Under the pieces are notes generated by a model, which was given only the letters and a program-made list of their open reading frames with translations, had not been told where the DNA came from and did not search any database. The position numbers and the translations under genes are program-made. Shown here one piece after another: positions 35,939 through 50,530 of a DNA stretch of 64,000 nucleotides; positions within the stretch are counted from its first letter, which is position 1; each line of letters starts with the position of its first letter. Origin of the DNA: Aliiroseovarius halocynthiae (GTDB lineage Bacteria; Pseudomonadota; Alphaproteobacteria; Rhodobacterales; Rhodobacteraceae); assembly GCF_007004645.1 (NCBI RefSeq), contig NZ_ML660021.1:1-64000 (forward strand), written 5' to 3'.

Positions 35939-37867
35939 TCAAGCCCGCTTTTCGCCGATCTGCGCGACGCCCAGCACGTCCAGCACTTTGGCCTCGATGT
36001 CTTTGGCGGACAGCTTGGCATCTTCGTACATTCGCGCAGGCGATGCATGGTCAATGAACGTGTCAGGCAGCACCATCGAGCGATACTTCAGGCCCGTGTC
36101 GAACACGCCCTCTTCGGCCAAAAGCTGCGCGACATGGCTGCCAAAGCCGCCGATTGCGCCCTCTTCGATGGTGATCAGGGCTTCGTGGTTTTCAGCCAGT
36201 GACAGGATCATGTCCCGATCCAGCGGTTTGGCGAAGCGGGCATCGGCAACGGTTGGGCTGATGCCACGCGCTGTCAGTGCCTCGGCCGCCGCTTCGGCTT
36301 CGGACAGGCGGGTGCCAAAGGACAGGATCGCCACGCGCGCACCTTCACGGATCATGCGGCCTTTGCCAATTTGCAGCACCTCGCCCTGTTCGGGCAGCTC
36401 AACGCCCACGCCTTCACCGCGTGGATAGCGGAAGGCCGAGGGGCGGTCGTTGATCGAGTGCGCCGTGGCGACCATGTGCATTAGCTCGGCCTCGTCCGCC
36501 GCCGCCATCAAGACGATGTCTGGCAGATTGGCCAGATATGCAATGTCGAATGATCCTGCATGCGTTGCCCCATCCGCGCCGACAAGTCCGGCGCGGTCAA
36601 TGGCGAAGCGCACGGGCAGGCGTTGCACGGCCACGTCATGCACAACTTGGTCATACCCGCGCTGCAAGAAGGTTGAATACATGGCGCAGAAGGGCTTCAT
36701 TCCGCCTGCAGCCAGCGCTGCGGCGAAGGTTACGCCATGCTGTTCGGCGATTCCCACGTCGAAACAGCGCGACGGATAGCGTTCTGCCATCAGGTTCAGC
36801 CCGGTTCCGTCCGGCATCGCAGCCGTCACGGCGCAGACCTTGTCGTCTTCAGCGGCTAGTCGGGTCAGTTCCTTCCCGAAGATCGATGTGTAGCTGGGCG
36901 CATTCGATGGCGCTTTGTGTTGCTTGCCTGTGGGCACGTCGAATTTTGCCGTAGCATGGCCGCGATCACGGGCAGCTTCGGCGGGCGCGTATCCTTTGCC
37001 CTTCTTCGTGATCACGTGGATCAGCATTGGGCCGGTGGCGCGTTCGTGCACCGTGCGCAGGACGGACAGAAGGCTGTCCATATCGTGCCCGTCGATGGGG
37101 CCGACATAGGAAAAGCCAAGCTCTTCGAACAGGGTGCCGCCGACGGTCATGGATTTCACCATTTCCTTCGCCCGACGTGCGCCTTCCTGGAAGGGCGCGG
37201 GCAGCAGGCTGACCGCGCCTTTGGCAGCGGCCTTTAGCTCTTGAAACGGTTCTTCGGCGTAAAGGCGGCTGAGATAGCTGGACAGCGCCCCGACCGGAGG
37301 CGCAATCGACATGTCATTGTCGTTCAGGATCACGAACAGCCGGCGGTTCAAATGGCCCGCATTGTTCATCGCTTCGAATGCCATGCCAGCCGACATGGAT
37401 CCGTCACCGATGACAGCCACTGCGTCGCCGATCCCGTGTTCAGGTGCACCGCCCAGATCGCGGGCGACCGAAAAGCCAAGTGCTGCCGAGATCGAGGTTG
37501 AACTATGCCCCGCGCCGAACGGGTCAAACGGGCTTTCCGAACGTTTGGTGAAACCGGACAGCCCGCCCTCGCAGCGAAGGGTGCGGATGCGATCCCGGCG
37601 TCCGGTCAGAATCTTATGCGGATAGCATTGATGGCCGACATCCCAGACGATCCGGTCTTTTGGGGCGTCAAAGACAGCGTGCAGCGCCACGGTCAGCTCG
37701 ACAACGCCAAGACCTGCGCCCAAATGGCCACCGGTTTCGGACACGGCCGAGATCGTCTCGGCCCGGACCTCTTGGGCCAGCTGCTCAAGCTCGCGATCCG
37801 ACAATGGTTTCATGTCGGCGGGGACTGCAATGCGGTCCAGAATGGGTGTGTCGGGTCGGTCGGCCAT
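35939..37867 (-). CDS. dxs: 1-deoxy-D-xylulose-5-phosphate synthase
   Basis: First enzyme of the MEP pathway to isoprenoids, joining pyruvate and glyceraldehyde 3-phosphate with thiamine diphosphate. The 642-residue protein has [21 protein letters not shown], the ThDP motif [27 protein letters not shown] and [20 protein letters not shown]. The start at 37867 has GGGGT before it; upstream in-frame ATGs lie in ispA. It is last in the gene series xseB-ispA-dxs. Confidence 0.96.
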   Translation of the reverse strand: MADRPDTPILDRIAVPADMKPLSDRELEQLAQEVRAETISAVSETGGHLGAGLGVVELTVALHAVFDAPKDRIVWDVGHQCYPHKILTGRRDRIRTLRCEGGLSGFTKRSESPFDPFGAGHSSTSISAALGFSVARDLGGAPEHGIGDAVAVIGDGSMSAGMAFEAMNNAGHLNRRLFVILNDNDMSIAPPVGALSSYLSRLYAEEPFQELKAAAKGAVSLLPAPFQEGARRAKEMVKSMTVGGTLFEELGFSYVGPIDGHDMDSLLSVLRTVHERATGPMLIHVITKKGKGYAPAEAARDRGHATAKFDVPTGKQHKAPSNAPSYTSIFGKELTRLAAEDDKVCAVTAAMPDGTGLNLMAERYPSRCFDVGIAEQHGVTFAAALAAGGMKPFCAMYSTFLQRGYDQVVHDVAVQRLPVRFAIDRAGLVGADGATHAGSFDIAYLANLPDIVLMAAADEAELMHMVATAHSINDRPSAFRYPRGEGVGVELPEQGEVLQIGKGRMIREGARVAILSFGTRLSEAEAAAEALTARGISPTVADARFAKPLDRDMILSLAENHEALITIEEGAIGGFGSHVAQLLAEEGVFDTGLKYRSMVLPDTFIDHASPARMYEDAKLSAKDIEAKVLDVLGVAQIGEKRA

Positions 37868-37883
37868 AATTACCCCGGTTTTC

Positions 37884-38738
37884 CTATCTATCCCGCTGGA
37901 TAACGAAGCGCGCGGCCTCTCGCAAGGTTTCGGCGTCGTTACCATAGGGGGAAAGTGCGTCACAGGCTTGATTTACAAGTTCTTTTGCGCGGGATTTTGC
38001 TGCTTCTAGTCCAAGAAGCGATACGAAGGTGGCTTTCCCGGCGTCCTGGTCTTTCCCGACAGCTTTTCCAACGGCGGTTGCATCCCCTTCGACATCCAGA
38101 ATGTCGTCGGCAATTTGGAAGGCCAGACCCAATGCGGTGGAGTAATCTTGCAAAGGGGTAATATCCGCACCTGCCAGAACGGCACCCGCTTCGCCAGACC
38201 ACCGGATCAATGCGCCAGTTTTGCCAGCTTGAAGTTCAGTGATTTCTTCAAGCGTCAAGGGGGAAGCGGCAGATTCTGCTGCGATGTCCAAAGCTTGCCC
38301 ATGCACCATTCCCAATTGCCCAGCAGCACGGGCCATCGAAGCAACAAGCGGCACACGAGCGTCTGCGACGTCATCATGGGTCAACAGCTCGAACGCAAGG
38401 GTTTGCAGTGCATCGCCTACCAAAACGGCTGTGGCGTCATCCCATTTCTTATGCACGGTTGGCAGGCCACGCCGCAGGTCGTCATCATCCATGCAGGGAA
38501 GGTCATCATGAACCAGAGAGTAGGACTGGATGGCTTCAATTGCGGCGGCTGGCCAAAGCGCGCGGGTTTCGGGAACGCCATGAATGCGGGCGCCCTCGAT
38601 GACCAGGAAGGCGCGCAATCCTTTGCCGCCTGCGGTGGCATAGCGCATGGGCTCCGCCAAAGCGCCCTTATCGGAAATCGCTGCGTGCAGATGCGCCCGC
38701 GCAGCCCGCGCAGTGTCGTCCAATCGGGTCTTGAACAT
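37884..38738 (-). CDS. ispA: farnesyl diphosphate synthase (polyprenyl synthetase)
   Basis: This 284-residue enzyme condenses isopentenyl and dimethylallyl units. The first aspartate-rich motif is [14 protein letters not shown], the second DDILD, with the KTGALI segment between. Its ATG overlaps the xseB stop, and dxs follows after 16 bp. The arrangement is a common proteobacterial cluster that puts two isoprenoid steps under one promoter. Confidence 0.95.
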   Translation of the reverse strand: MFKTRLDDTARAARAHLHAAISDKGALAEPMRYATAGGKGLRAFLVIEGARIHGVPETRALWPAAAIEAIQSYSLVHDDLPCMDDDDLRRGLPTVHKKWDDATAVLVGDALQTLAFELLTHDDVADARVPLVASMARAAGQLGMVHGQALDIAAESAASPLTLEEITELQAGKTGALIRWSGEAGAVLAGADITPLQDYSTALGLAFQIADDILDVEGDATAVGKAVGKDQDAGKATFVSLLGLEAAKSRAKELVNQACDALSPYGNDAETLREAARFVIQRDR

Positions 38739-38980
38739 TACAGCCCTTCGACTGGAGTGGTGCCGGTGGGGGTGCCGTTCTGATCCAACGTGATCGCGGC
38801 AACTTTTTCTTCGGCTTCTTTCAGCTTCGTTTCGCAACGCGCCTTCAGCTCGGCCCCGCGCTCGTACAGCTTGATCGAATCCTCAAGCGCCACGTCACCG
38901 CGTTCAAGCTGTCCTACGACGGCCTCAAGTTCGCGCATCGCCTCTTCAAAGGACATTTCGGTTACCGGTTTGTCGCTCAT
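38738..38980 (-). CDS. xseB: exodeoxyribonuclease VII small subunit
   Basis: This 80-residue protein has the XseB hallmark FEEAMRELEAVVGQLERGDVALEDSIKLYERG and a C-terminal coiled helix. It associates with XseA, which is not in this window. It overlaps the preceding deacetylase-family gene by 4 bp and ispA by 1 bp. Confidence 0.95.
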   Translation of the reverse strand: MSDKPVTEMSFEEAMRELEAVVGQLERGDVALEDSIKLYERGAELKARCETKLKEAEEKVAAITLDQNGTPTGTTPVEGL

Positions 38981-39912
38981 GCGCCCCGCTCCATCATCAC
39001 GTTGACATAGGCCCCGACGCTGTCGCCAAGGGCTTCCAGATCATAACCGCCCTCAAGCGACGATACCACCCGTCCATCGCAGCATTTATCCGCCAGATCG
39101 CAAATGCGATGCGCAAGCCACGCGAAATCCTCGGTCTCCCATTGAAGGCCAGCCAATGGATCGCGGCGGTGGGCGTCAAAACCGGCAGAGACCAGCACAA
39201 GCTGCGGTTCATAAGGCTCTATTTCAGCTGAAATGACCCTTTCCCACGCCTCTTGCATCACCTCGCCACCGGTTGCTTCTTCAAGCGGGATGTTGATCAC
39301 CTGACCAAAAGCGCCTTTCTGGTGAATGCCACCCGATCCCGGATAAAGCGGCATTTGATGCGATGACACAAAGCGCACCCGACTTTCATGCCACAGCACA
39401 TCCTGCGTGCCGTTGCCGTGATGGACGTCGAAATCCAGCACGGCGATGCGATCAAGCCCATGGGCGTTGGCCGCGTGAATGGCGGCGATAGCCACGGTCG
39501 AGAACAGGCAAAAACCCATCGGTGTTGCCTTTTCCGCGTGATGTCCCGGAGGGCGGCAGGCGACAAACGCGTTTCGCGCTTCGCCTGCTATGACGCGGTC
39601 AACGGCATCGACGTTTCCACCGATGGCACGTAATGCGGCCTCGAAAGATCCGGGGGCCATGAACGTGTCGCCATCCAACTGTGCCCAACCGTCGGTCGGT
39701 TGCGCGTTTTCGATCCGCTCGAAATAGGTGCGGGAATGGCCAAGGCGCACGTGATCCAGCGTTGCAATTGGCGGTTCGGGCCGGATTAGAGACTGAAACG
39801 GAGGGGCGGAAAGGGCGGTTTCGATCGCTTCCAACCTTGCCACCTGCTCGGGGTGGCCGGGCGGGGTGATGTGGTCGAAGCTGACCGGGTGTGTGTATAG
39901 CAGCGTTGTCAT
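38977..39912 (-). CDS. histone-deacetylase-family zinc hydrolase
   Basis: This 311-residue protein is a bacterial class II HDAC-like amidohydrolase. Family blocks seen are HPEQVARL, CRPPGHHAEK (catalytic histidine pair), VLDFDVHHGNGTQDVLW (zinc ligands) and VLVSAGFDAHRRDPLAGL. Substrates in bacteria are probably acetylated polyamines or proteins. It leads the xseB-ispA-dxs series. Confidence 0.9.
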   Translation of the reverse strand: MTTLLYTHPVSFDHITPPGHPEQVARLEAIETALSAPPFQSLIRPEPPIATLDHVRLGHSRTYFERIENAQPTDGWAQLDGDTFMAPGSFEAALRAIGGNVDAVDRVIAGEARNAFVACRPPGHHAEKATPMGFCLFSTVAIAAIHAANAHGLDRIAVLDFDVHHGNGTQDVLWHESRVRFVSSHQMPLYPGSGGIHQKGAFGQVINIPLEEATGGEVMQEAWERVISAEIEPYEPQLVLVSAGFDAHRRDPLAGLQWETEDFAWLAHRICDLADKCCDGRVVSSLEGGYDLEALGDSVGAYVNVMMERGA

Positions 39913-39958
39913 GGCGCGACGCTAGGGCAATACTGACCCGACAACAAGAGAGGTTCCG

Positions 39959-40501
39959 ATGCGCTGGATTGTCCCATTTCTTTTGGCCGCACCCCCTGCC
40001 ATAGCCGAGGGGTTTACGACACAAGTTACCGCCGATTTCGATGCAAATGGTATCGCCGATCACGTCGCGCTGGTCGAGTTTGGGGACCATGGCCAAGCCG
40101 ATCTGCTTCTAAAGATGGGTGGTAAATTGCAGACCATTTGGTTGCACAACCTTATTTGGGTCGGTGGGATCGGGCAGCAGCCATCGCTTACTGTTACTCC
40201 CAATGGTTCACTTCAGATGATGTCCCACAACAGCTCCATCGGTCGGAACCGGTGGGAGCAGATCCATACACTTGCCTGGCGGGACGGCGCGATGCGGGTC
40301 GTTGGATACACGTATCGCTGGTATGACACGCTGAACTTGGAAGACAGCGGAAGTTGTGATCTGAATTTGCTTACTGGGAAAGGCGAAATCTCGGAAGGGC
40401 AGGACGGCGCATCCCGTTCGATATCCGTCTCGTCTCCGGCTTTTGCCGTTCAGGATTGGCTGTTTGAGATGCCGCCGGAATGCCAGGCGCTTTTCGACTA
40501 A
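39959..40501 (+). CDS. secreted hypothetical protein
   Basis: This 180-residue protein has a short signal peptide (MRWIVPFLLAAPPAIA) and an early VTADFDANGIADHVALVEFGD segment like an FG-GAP or EF-hand-like calcium loop. The rest is beta-rich. It is probably periplasmic. It reads away from the deacetylase-family gene and toward petR. Confidence 0.7.
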   Translation: MRWIVPFLLAAPPAIAEGFTTQVTADFDANGIADHVALVEFGDHGQADLLLKMGGKLQTIWLHNLIWVGGIGQQPSLTVTPNGSLQMMSHNSSIGRNRWEQIHTLAWRDGAMRVVGYTYRWYDTLNLEDSGSCDLNLLTGKGEISEGQDGASRSISVSSPAFAVQDWLFEMPPECQALFD

Positions 40502-40508
40502 CTGCCCG

Positions 40509-41210
40509 TTAATCCGGCGCCAGCATATATCCCGCACCACGTACCGTTTGCAGGTATCGCGGTTGTTTAGGGTCTATTTCAAGCTTTCGACGCAACCGCG
40601 TGATCTGTACATCCACAGCACGTTCCTGCGCCTGCCCCTGATCCCGACCCAGTTGTTCCACCAGTGACGTCCGGCTGACGGGCTCGGACAATGTGGCCGA
40701 GAAAATCTGCATCAGCTTCGCTTCGGTCGCGGTTAAGCGTATCAGAGTTTCGCCCTGCCACAGCTCGCCCCGCTCGACGTCATAAGTCTTGTCACCAAGG
40801 GTCAGGGATCTTGGGCTCTCGTCTTCGGTGGTGGTGGGCATCCGTCGCAGAATGGCATTGATCCGCAACAACAGCTCTTTGGGTTCAAAGGGTTTCGCCA
40901 GATAATCATCCGCGCCAGCCTCAAGCCCTTTGATGCGATCTTCGGTTTCACCTTTTGCCGTCAAAAGCAGAATTGGTGTGGTCAGGGTTTCGCGCAGCGA
41001 TCGGGTCAGGCTGATCCCGTCTTCGCCGGGCATCATTACGTCGGTCACGATCAGGTCGAAATCCAACCCGGCCAACAAGCGGCGGGCGTGGGCCGCGTCA
41101 CGCGCGGCACTGACCCAAAAGCCGTTGCGCACCAAGAATTTCTGCAACAGCCCACGAATGCGTTCGTCATCGTCGATGATCAGAAGATGTGCTTCAGGAA
41201 CATCAGTCAT
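40509..41210 (-). CDS. petR: OmpR-family response regulator PetR
   Basis: This 233-residue regulator has a receiver domain with IDDDERIRG, phospho-acceptor Asp in LIVTDVMMPGEDG, LLLTAKGE and KPFEPKELLLRI, then a winged-helix domain ending in RRKLEIDPKQPRYLQTVRGAGYML. Gene order with the MarR gene before it matches petPR of Rhodobacter, where PetR is essential. Both the ATG at 41210 and the AAGGAA in front support the start. No histidine kinase gene is adjacent. Confidence 0.9.
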   Translation of the reverse strand: MTDVPEAHLLIIDDDERIRGLLQKFLVRNGFWVSAARDAAHARRLLAGLDFDLIVTDVMMPGEDGISLTRSLRETLTTPILLLTAKGETEDRIKGLEAGADDYLAKPFEPKELLLRINAILRRMPTTTEDESPRSLTLGDKTYDVERGELWQGETLIRLTATEAKLMQIFSATLSEPVSRTSLVEQLGRDQGQAQERAVDVQITRLRRKLEIDPKQPRYLQTVRGAGYMLAPD

Positions 41211-41709
41211 TTGCACTTTCCTTCATCCGGGTGAAATGGCGCTGCAGATCCGGGTCCATCATTGCCTCAAGCACAGTGCGGAACCCTTGCACCGCTTCGG
41301 GTCCTGCCTCGCGATAGGCCTGCCGCATGCGTTCGCGTTGGGCGTTCGACAGTTCCTGTTCCAACACTGCCCCTTTATCGGTCAGAAACAAGTGCCGTTC
41401 GCGCTTGTCACGGGTGCCGACGCGACTTTCGACCAGCTCGTCCTTGATCAACGTCCGCAACACGCGATTCAGCGACTGTTTGGTGACGCCAAGGATGGAC
41501 AGCAGGTTGTTCACAGTTGTGCCTGGGGCGCGGCTGATGAAATGCAGCGCACGGTGATGGGCGCGGCCATAGCCATATTTGTTCAAAATACGATCCGGGT
41601 CAGCAGTAAAGCCGCGATAAGCAAAGAACATCGCTTCGATGCCTTTGCGCAGCTGTTCATCCGTTAGAAACAGAAGGCCTTGCCCGCTGGGGGGCTGCCG
41701 ATCACTCAT
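41203..41709 (-). CDS. petP: MarR-family regulator PetP
   Basis: This 168-residue protein carries a MarR winged helix: GYGRAHHRALHFI, LLSILGVTKQSLNRVLRTLIKDELVES and the wing RVGTRDKRERHLFLT. The start at 41709 follows GAGGATG. The end overlaps petR by 8 bp. In Rhodobacter the pair sits next to petABC, but here petABC is about 20 kb away. Confidence 0.9.
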   Translation of the reverse strand: MSDRQPPSGQGLLFLTDEQLRKGIEAMFFAYRGFTADPDRILNKYGYGRAHHRALHFISRAPGTTVNNLLSILGVTKQSLNRVLRTLIKDELVESRVGTRDKRERHLFLTDKGAVLEQELSNAQRERMRQAYREAGPEAVQGFRTVLEAMMDPDLQRHFTRMKESAND

Positions 41710-41813
41710 GACATCCTCATCACAAATCATGTTACAGTTTTCAGTTTTATGTCAGTGTTGTTGACTTTCCAAGAATCAATTGTTAGCGATTTGCGGATTT
41801 TGCGAAATATTAT

Positions 41814-41840
41814 GTCCGAACCGGACTGATATTGCGCAAT
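41814..41840. promoter_or_regulatory. two palindromes in the petP-ilvE divergent promoter region
   Basis: GTCCGAACCGGAC (41814-41826) and ATTGCGCAAT (41831-41840) are perfect or near-perfect inverted repeats in the gap between petP (minus) and ilvE (plus). One may be the site of the PetP MarR protein, which commonly acts on its own promoter, the other of an ilvE regulator. Confidence 0.4.
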
Positions 41841-41895
41841 AATTGCAAAAATCTACGGGATGATCCTGTGGCTCAGAACTGGAAAGGACGGAAAC

Positions 41896-42762
41896 ATGAG
41901 CGGATATGATGATCGCGACGGCAAGATCTGGATGGACGGCCAATTGGTCGAATGGCGCGATGCAAACGTCCATATTCTCAGCCACGCGCTGCACTATGCA
42001 TCGTCGGTTTTTGAAGGCGAGCGCCTGTATGACGGGAAGATTTTCCTTAGCCGTAAACACTCGGAACGCCTGCTAAAGTCGGGCGAGTTGATGGACATGC
42101 CGATCCCCTACACCGTGGATGAAATTGAAGCCGCCAAGCGTGCGGTTGTCGAGGCAAACGGTCTGACCAACGCCTATGTTCGCGTTGTTGCGTGGCGCGG
42201 TGCGGGCGAAGATATGGGTGTTAGTTCCGCCAAGAACCCGGCCCGTATGGCCGTGGCCGCGTGGGCCTGGGGTGATTACTATGGTGACGCCAAGATGAAA
42301 GGCGCCAAGCTGGATATCGCCAAGTGGAAGCGTCCGTCGCCCGAAACCATCCCGACGGCAGCCAAAGCCGCTGGTCTTTACATGATCTGCACCATGTCCA
42401 AGCACGCGGCCGAGGCCAAGGGCTGCTCGGATGCGCTGTTCATGGACTATCGCGGTTATGTTGCCGAGGCGACCGGTGCCAACGTCTTTTTTGTGAAAGA
42501 CGGAGAGGTCCACACCCCGATTCCTGACGCGATCTTGAACGGACTGACGCGCCAGACCGTGATCGGCATGTTGAAAGAAAAGGGAATCACCGTACGCGAG
42601 CGTCATATCATGCCCGAAGAACTGGCCGATTTTGAACAGTGCTGGCTGACGGGATCAGCAGCCGAGGTCACGCCGGTCGGTCAAATCGGAGACTATACCT
42701 TCGAAGTAGGCGCGCTGACCCGTGATATCGCGCAAAGTTACGAAAAACTTGTCAGAAGCTAA
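41896..42762 (+). CDS. ilvE: branched-chain amino acid aminotransferase
   Basis: This PLP-dependent transaminase makes valine, leucine and isoleucine from their keto acids. The 288-residue protein has HALHYASSVFEGER, the PLP-lysine region in YMICTMSKHAAEAKGCSDALF, EATGANVFFV and LTGSAAEVTPV. The ATG at 41896 follows AAGGACGG; an in-frame upstream ATG lacks a site. Confidence 0.94.
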   Translation: MSGYDDRDGKIWMDGQLVEWRDANVHILSHALHYASSVFEGERLYDGKIFLSRKHSERLLKSGELMDMPIPYTVDEIEAAKRAVVEANGLTNAYVRVVAWRGAGEDMGVSSAKNPARMAVAAWAWGDYYGDAKMKGAKLDIAKWKRPSPETIPTAAKAAGLYMICTMSKHAAEAKGCSDALFMDYRGYVAEATGANVFFVKDGEVHTPIPDAILNGLTRQTVIGMLKEKGITVRERHIMPEELADFEQCWLTGSAAEVTPVGQIGDYTFEVGALTRDIAQSYEKLVRS

Positions 42763-42781
42763 GACATCTTAACGCCTTGTG

Positions 42782-42830
42782 AACACCCGCCCCCTAGCGT
42801 TCAGCTATCTTTAAAGGGGGCGGGTGTTTT
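42782..42830 (+). terminator. ilvE terminator whose 3' arm is the ribosome binding site of the next gene
   Basis: AACACCCGCCCCCT (42782-42795) pairs exactly with AGGGGGCGGGTGTT (42815-42828), a 14-bp stem, and TT follows. The 3' arm holds the only purine-rich site (GGGGGCGGG) before the TTG start of the next gene at 42829. The hairpin would therefore both end ilvE transcription and hide that site. Confidence 0.75.
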
Positions 42831-43257
42831 GCTGTCCAAGAACGTTAAGATACTGATAGCCATTATCGTAATCGTTGTGCTGCCCACTGCGGGCGCATTG
42901 ACGTGGTATTTTGTGACCAAAGATCCAACAATCCGGCCCTTGGGTATCACCAAGCGTGCGCTGATGGCGCGTACGACAGATGAAAGCGGAATGCTGATCA
43001 TCTGGATCGAATACGACCCCAGCGAAGATCAGCAGGCCAGCAAGGCGCTGGGCAACACAATCATGTTTTCGCTTGAAGCAAAGGGTGTTGTCGGAGTCGT
43101 CAAACGGCATCCCATGCCGGGGCAGGACATGTCCGTGGCCTTCGTGTTTGGGGCGTCAACCATCGGGCCCTTTCCCGCATCGAAAGCGTCATTGGGAATT
43201 AGCGCAGCCGTTGGCGCATATCGCATGGTCATCCCGCCGGAAGGCCTTGGCGGCTAG
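42829..43257 (+). CDS. membrane-anchored hypothetical protein
   Basis: This 142-residue protein begins with a strong membrane helix ([24 protein letters not shown]) and continues with a periplasmic part without recognised motif. The frame is open back to the ilvE stop, but the only usable start is TTG at 42829, inside the terminator T-run. A real gene is likely from the membrane helix and codon use, but its expression may depend on read-through. Confidence 0.6.
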   Translation: MLSKNVKILIAIIVIVVLPTAGALTWYFVTKDPTIRPLGITKRALMARTTDESGMLIIWIEYDPSEDQQASKALGNTIMFSLEAKGVVGVVKRHPMPGQDMSVAFVFGASTIGPFPASKASLGISAAVGAYRMVIPPEGLGG

Positions 43258-44336
43258 GGCATCAGAAGCCGTTCTTTGGCCCAACGTGCGGCGTCGGCGA
43301 CGATGGGGTGTGGATCACGCAAATGAGGCTCTAACTTGGCCAAAAACGCGCTATCGCCCGAGTTTCCCACCGCATAAAGCACATTGCGCAAGAACCGGTC
43401 GCGGCCAATCCGCTTGATCGGGCTGCCGGAAAACTTGGCGCGAAACGCGGTGTCGTCCAGATCCAGCAGCTCGCCCAGTTTTGGCGCGACCAAGTCATCG
43501 CGTGCGGCATAGCGGATTTCCTGTGCCTCGACCGCGAACTTGTTCCACGGGCAGGCGGCCAGACAATCGTCACAGCCATAAATCCGGTTGCCCATCTTGG
43601 CGCGCAACTCTTCGGGCACGGGACCATTATGTTCAATGGTCAGATAGGAAATGCAGCGCCGCGCATCCAATTGAAACGGGGCGGGGAACGCATCGGTTGG
43701 GCAAGCATCCAGACACGAGGTGCAGGACCCGCAATTTTCCCGCCCCGGTTCATCTTCCGGCAACTCCAGCGTGGTGAAAATCGCCCCCAGAAAGAACCAG
43801 TTCCCCAGCTCGCGCGACAGAAGATTGGTGTGCTTCCCTTGCCAGCCAAGCCCGGCAGCCGCTCCCAAGGGTTTTTCCATCACGGGGGCGGTGTCGACGA
43901 AGACTTTGATTTCGCCGCCGAAGCGCTCGATCATCCATCGTCCAACGCGCTTCAGCCGCTTCTTAACGATGTCATGATAGTCTCTATTTTGGGCATAAAC
44001 GCTGATTGCGGCCCGATCTGGCTGCTCAACTACCTCCATCGGATCGTGACTTGGGGTATAGGGCTCGGCCAGCATGATCACCGATTTTGCCTCGGACCAC
44101 AGGGCGGCGGGGTTGCCGCGCCAATGCATCCGATCCTTCATCCAGCCCATGTCGCCATGCCGACCCTCGGCCACGAACTGCTCAAGCCGAGCGGCGATAT
44201 CGGGCACCGAATCTGGCCTGCAAATGCGCGCCATGGCAAAGCCCTCGGCCTGAGCCTGCGCTATGATCTCGGCCTTGCGCGATGCGCTGTCTTCAGAAGG
44301 GGGGACGCGGCGCGGTTTGCCGCCGCGCCGGTTCAA
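43254..44336 (-). CDS. queG: epoxyqueuosine reductase
   Basis: This cobalamin and iron-sulfur enzyme makes queuosine from epoxyqueuosine in tRNA. The 360-residue protein shows [26 protein letters not shown], two 4Fe-4S motifs ([12 protein letters not shown] and [10 protein letters not shown]) and a C-terminal HEAT-like tail. A TTG at 44336 overlaps the stop of the GST gene upstream (TTGA), so the two are coupled; an open frame further upstream lies within that GST gene. Confidence 0.9.
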   Translation of the reverse strand: MNRRGGKPRRVPPSEDSASRKAEIIAQAQAEGFAMARICRPDSVPDIAARLEQFVAEGRHGDMGWMKDRMHWRGNPAALWSEAKSVIMLAEPYTPSHDPMEVVEQPDRAAISVYAQNRDYHDIVKKRLKRVGRWMIERFGGEIKVFVDTAPVMEKPLGAAAGLGWQGKHTNLLSRELGNWFFLGAIFTTLELPEDEPGRENCGSCTSCLDACPTDAFPAPFQLDARRCISYLTIEHNGPVPEELRAKMGNRIYGCDDCLAACPWNKFAVEAQEIRYAARDDLVAPKLGELLDLDDTAFRAKFSGSPIKRIGRDRFLRNVLYAVGNSGDSAFLAKLEPHLRDPHPIVADAARWAKERLLMP

Positions 44337-44998
44337 AAGTCCAGATCCGCGTAATGCGCGGGCTGGGGGAAGCCTGGGATTTGATCCGCTAGAATCGACC
44401 GGAAGGCCGGGCGGGATTTGATCTTGGCGTACCAGTCCCGCACATTCGCGTTCCGGTTCCAATCCACGTCGCAGATATAGTCCAGTGATGACAAATGCGC
44501 CGCCGCAGCAAAGTCGGCCAGCGTCATTGTGTTTCCAGCCAGCCAGCGTCGCTGATCCAGAAGCCAACCCAAATAATCCAGATGGTATTTGATCGCCTTT
44601 GCACCAGCTTTCACGTTTTTGCTTTCGGGATATCCGGCGCCCATGACTTTCTTATTCACACGCTCGTAAAGCAGGTTTGCGGTGACTTCGTTATGAAACT
44701 TATCGTCAAACCAACTGACCAAACGGCGCACTTCGTAACGCCCTTCAGGGTCGCGCGGCAGCAGGGCAGGTTCAGGGAATTTTTCTTCCAGATATTCGCA
44801 AATTGCGGCGCTTTCGGTCAGAAGCTGCCCGTCAATTTTCAAGATCGGCACTTTGCCCGCTGGATTTCGGCGCAGAAACTCGGCACTGCGTTCCCAATAT
44901 CGTTCCTCGACAAGCTCGACCTCGACCTTTTTTTCGGCAAGAGACAACCGCACTTTGCGGCAGAACGGAGAGAGCGGAACGTGGAAAAGTCGGTTCAT
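44333..44998 (-). CDS. glutathione S-transferase family protein
   Basis: This 221-residue protein has a thioredoxin-like domain with [32 protein letters not shown] (cis-proline) and [16 protein letters not shown], followed by a helical domain ([18 protein letters not shown]). The active residue is probably Ser or Cys in SPFCRK. Coupled to queG. Substrate not known. Confidence 0.9.
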   Translation of the reverse strand: MNRLFHVPLSPFCRKVRLSLAEKKVEVELVEERYWERSAEFLRRNPAGKVPILKIDGQLLTESAAICEYLEEKFPEPALLPRDPEGRYEVRRLVSWFDDKFHNEVTANLLYERVNKKVMGAGYPESKNVKAGAKAIKYHLDYLGWLLDQRRWLAGNTMTLADFAAAAHLSSLDYICDVDWNRNANVRDWYAKIKSRPAFRSILADQIPGFPQPAHYADLDF

Positions 44999-45051
44999 GG
45001 GGTGCTTCTGGCTTGGGATATGTTCCGTATTGCCCTGAACGGGCTTCGGGA

Positions 45052-45792
45052 TCAATCCTCGAAGCAATCGGCACGCCCATCCGCGCGGATCGTGGCCGCC
45101 CCATCTCGGATTGACTGAGCGCGTTTTCGCACGAAAGGAGAGGGCCGCGACGCAGAGCGTTCTTTCGGGTTTGGCAAAAGTGCTGCCAGTCTGGCGGCTT
45201 GTGTTGCGCTCAGGTCTTCCGGTCCAACGCCGAAATAGTGGCGTGCCGCGGCTTCGACGCCAAACACACCTTCGTCAAACTCGGCAATGTTCAGATAGAC
45301 CTCGACGATTCGCCGCTTGGTCCAGATCAGTTCGACCGCTGGCGTCAGTCCGGCCTCAAGCAGTTTGCGAAACCATGATCGACCGTGCCACAGAAAGGTG
45401 TTCTTCACGACTTGTTGGGTTAACGTGGACGCCCCGCGATTTCCGCCATCTTCGATTGCGGCGCGGATTGCCCCCATATCAAAGCCCCAATGCCGACAGA
45501 AATTCGCGTCTTCGGCAGCCACGACCGAACGCGCCATGACTGGCGCGATTTCATCAAAGTCGACCCATTGCCGATCCGCATACCCCAAGCGCATCTTTTC
45601 CGAGATAATGTAGGGTGTGGTGGGTGGTGCCACAAAGGCATACAGCGTCACCCACAGCGCCATCAGACCGATCACACAGAACAAGACGCGTCTGATCCAC
45701 CAGCGCAATCCCCGCCGCGGCTTTACCGCTTTGCTGGTCTTGCGTTTGGTTCCGGTCTTTCTGCTCGTTTTTTTCTTCGTTTTCCGGGTCAC
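45052..45792 (-). CDS. mtgA: monofunctional peptidoglycan transglycosylase
   Basis: This enzyme polymerises lipid II into glycan strands at the inner membrane. The 246-residue protein has a basic N-terminal tail, one membrane helix (VLFCVIGLMALWVTLYAFVA) and a GT51 domain with VAAEDANFCRHWGFD (catalytic Glu), GASTLTQQVVKNTF and KRRIVEVYLNIAEFDEGVFG. The GTG at 45792 is likely the start. Confidence 0.92.
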   Translation of the reverse strand: MTRKTKKKTSRKTGTKRKTSKAVKPRRGLRWWIRRVLFCVIGLMALWVTLYAFVAPPTTPYIISEKMRLGYADRQWVDFDEIAPVMARSVVAAEDANFCRHWGFDMGAIRAAIEDGGNRGASTLTQQVVKNTFLWHGRSWFRKLLEAGLTPAVELIWTKRRIVEVYLNIAEFDEGVFGVEAAARHYFGVGPEDLSATQAARLAALLPNPKERSASRPSPFVRKRAQSIRDGAATIRADGRADCFED

Positions 45793-45873
45793 GCTTGGGT
45801 TGTCCCATACCCTGCGGGGGTGGTCAACGTTCGGCAAACAGAGACAGCCACATGTCGGCGTGCGGCGATCCAA

Positions 45874-45902
45874 TAAAAAACGCCCGCAAGATCTGCGGGC
45901 GC
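45874..45902 (-). terminator. rho-independent terminator of gltB
   Basis: On the minus strand TGCGGGCG and CGCCCGCA form an 8-bp stem, with a run of T directly after it. It lies 20 bp past the gltB stop. Confidence 0.9.
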
Positions 45903-45921
45903 TTTTGGTTTCATCTGGCGT

Positions 45922-50460
<4,539 letters not shown>

Positions 50461-50530
50461 TTCGGCTCTCCTTGCGGATGGGCGTGGGCGACACGATGGT
50501 TTGGGGTGCCCGGCATGCCCAGAGGTGTGA

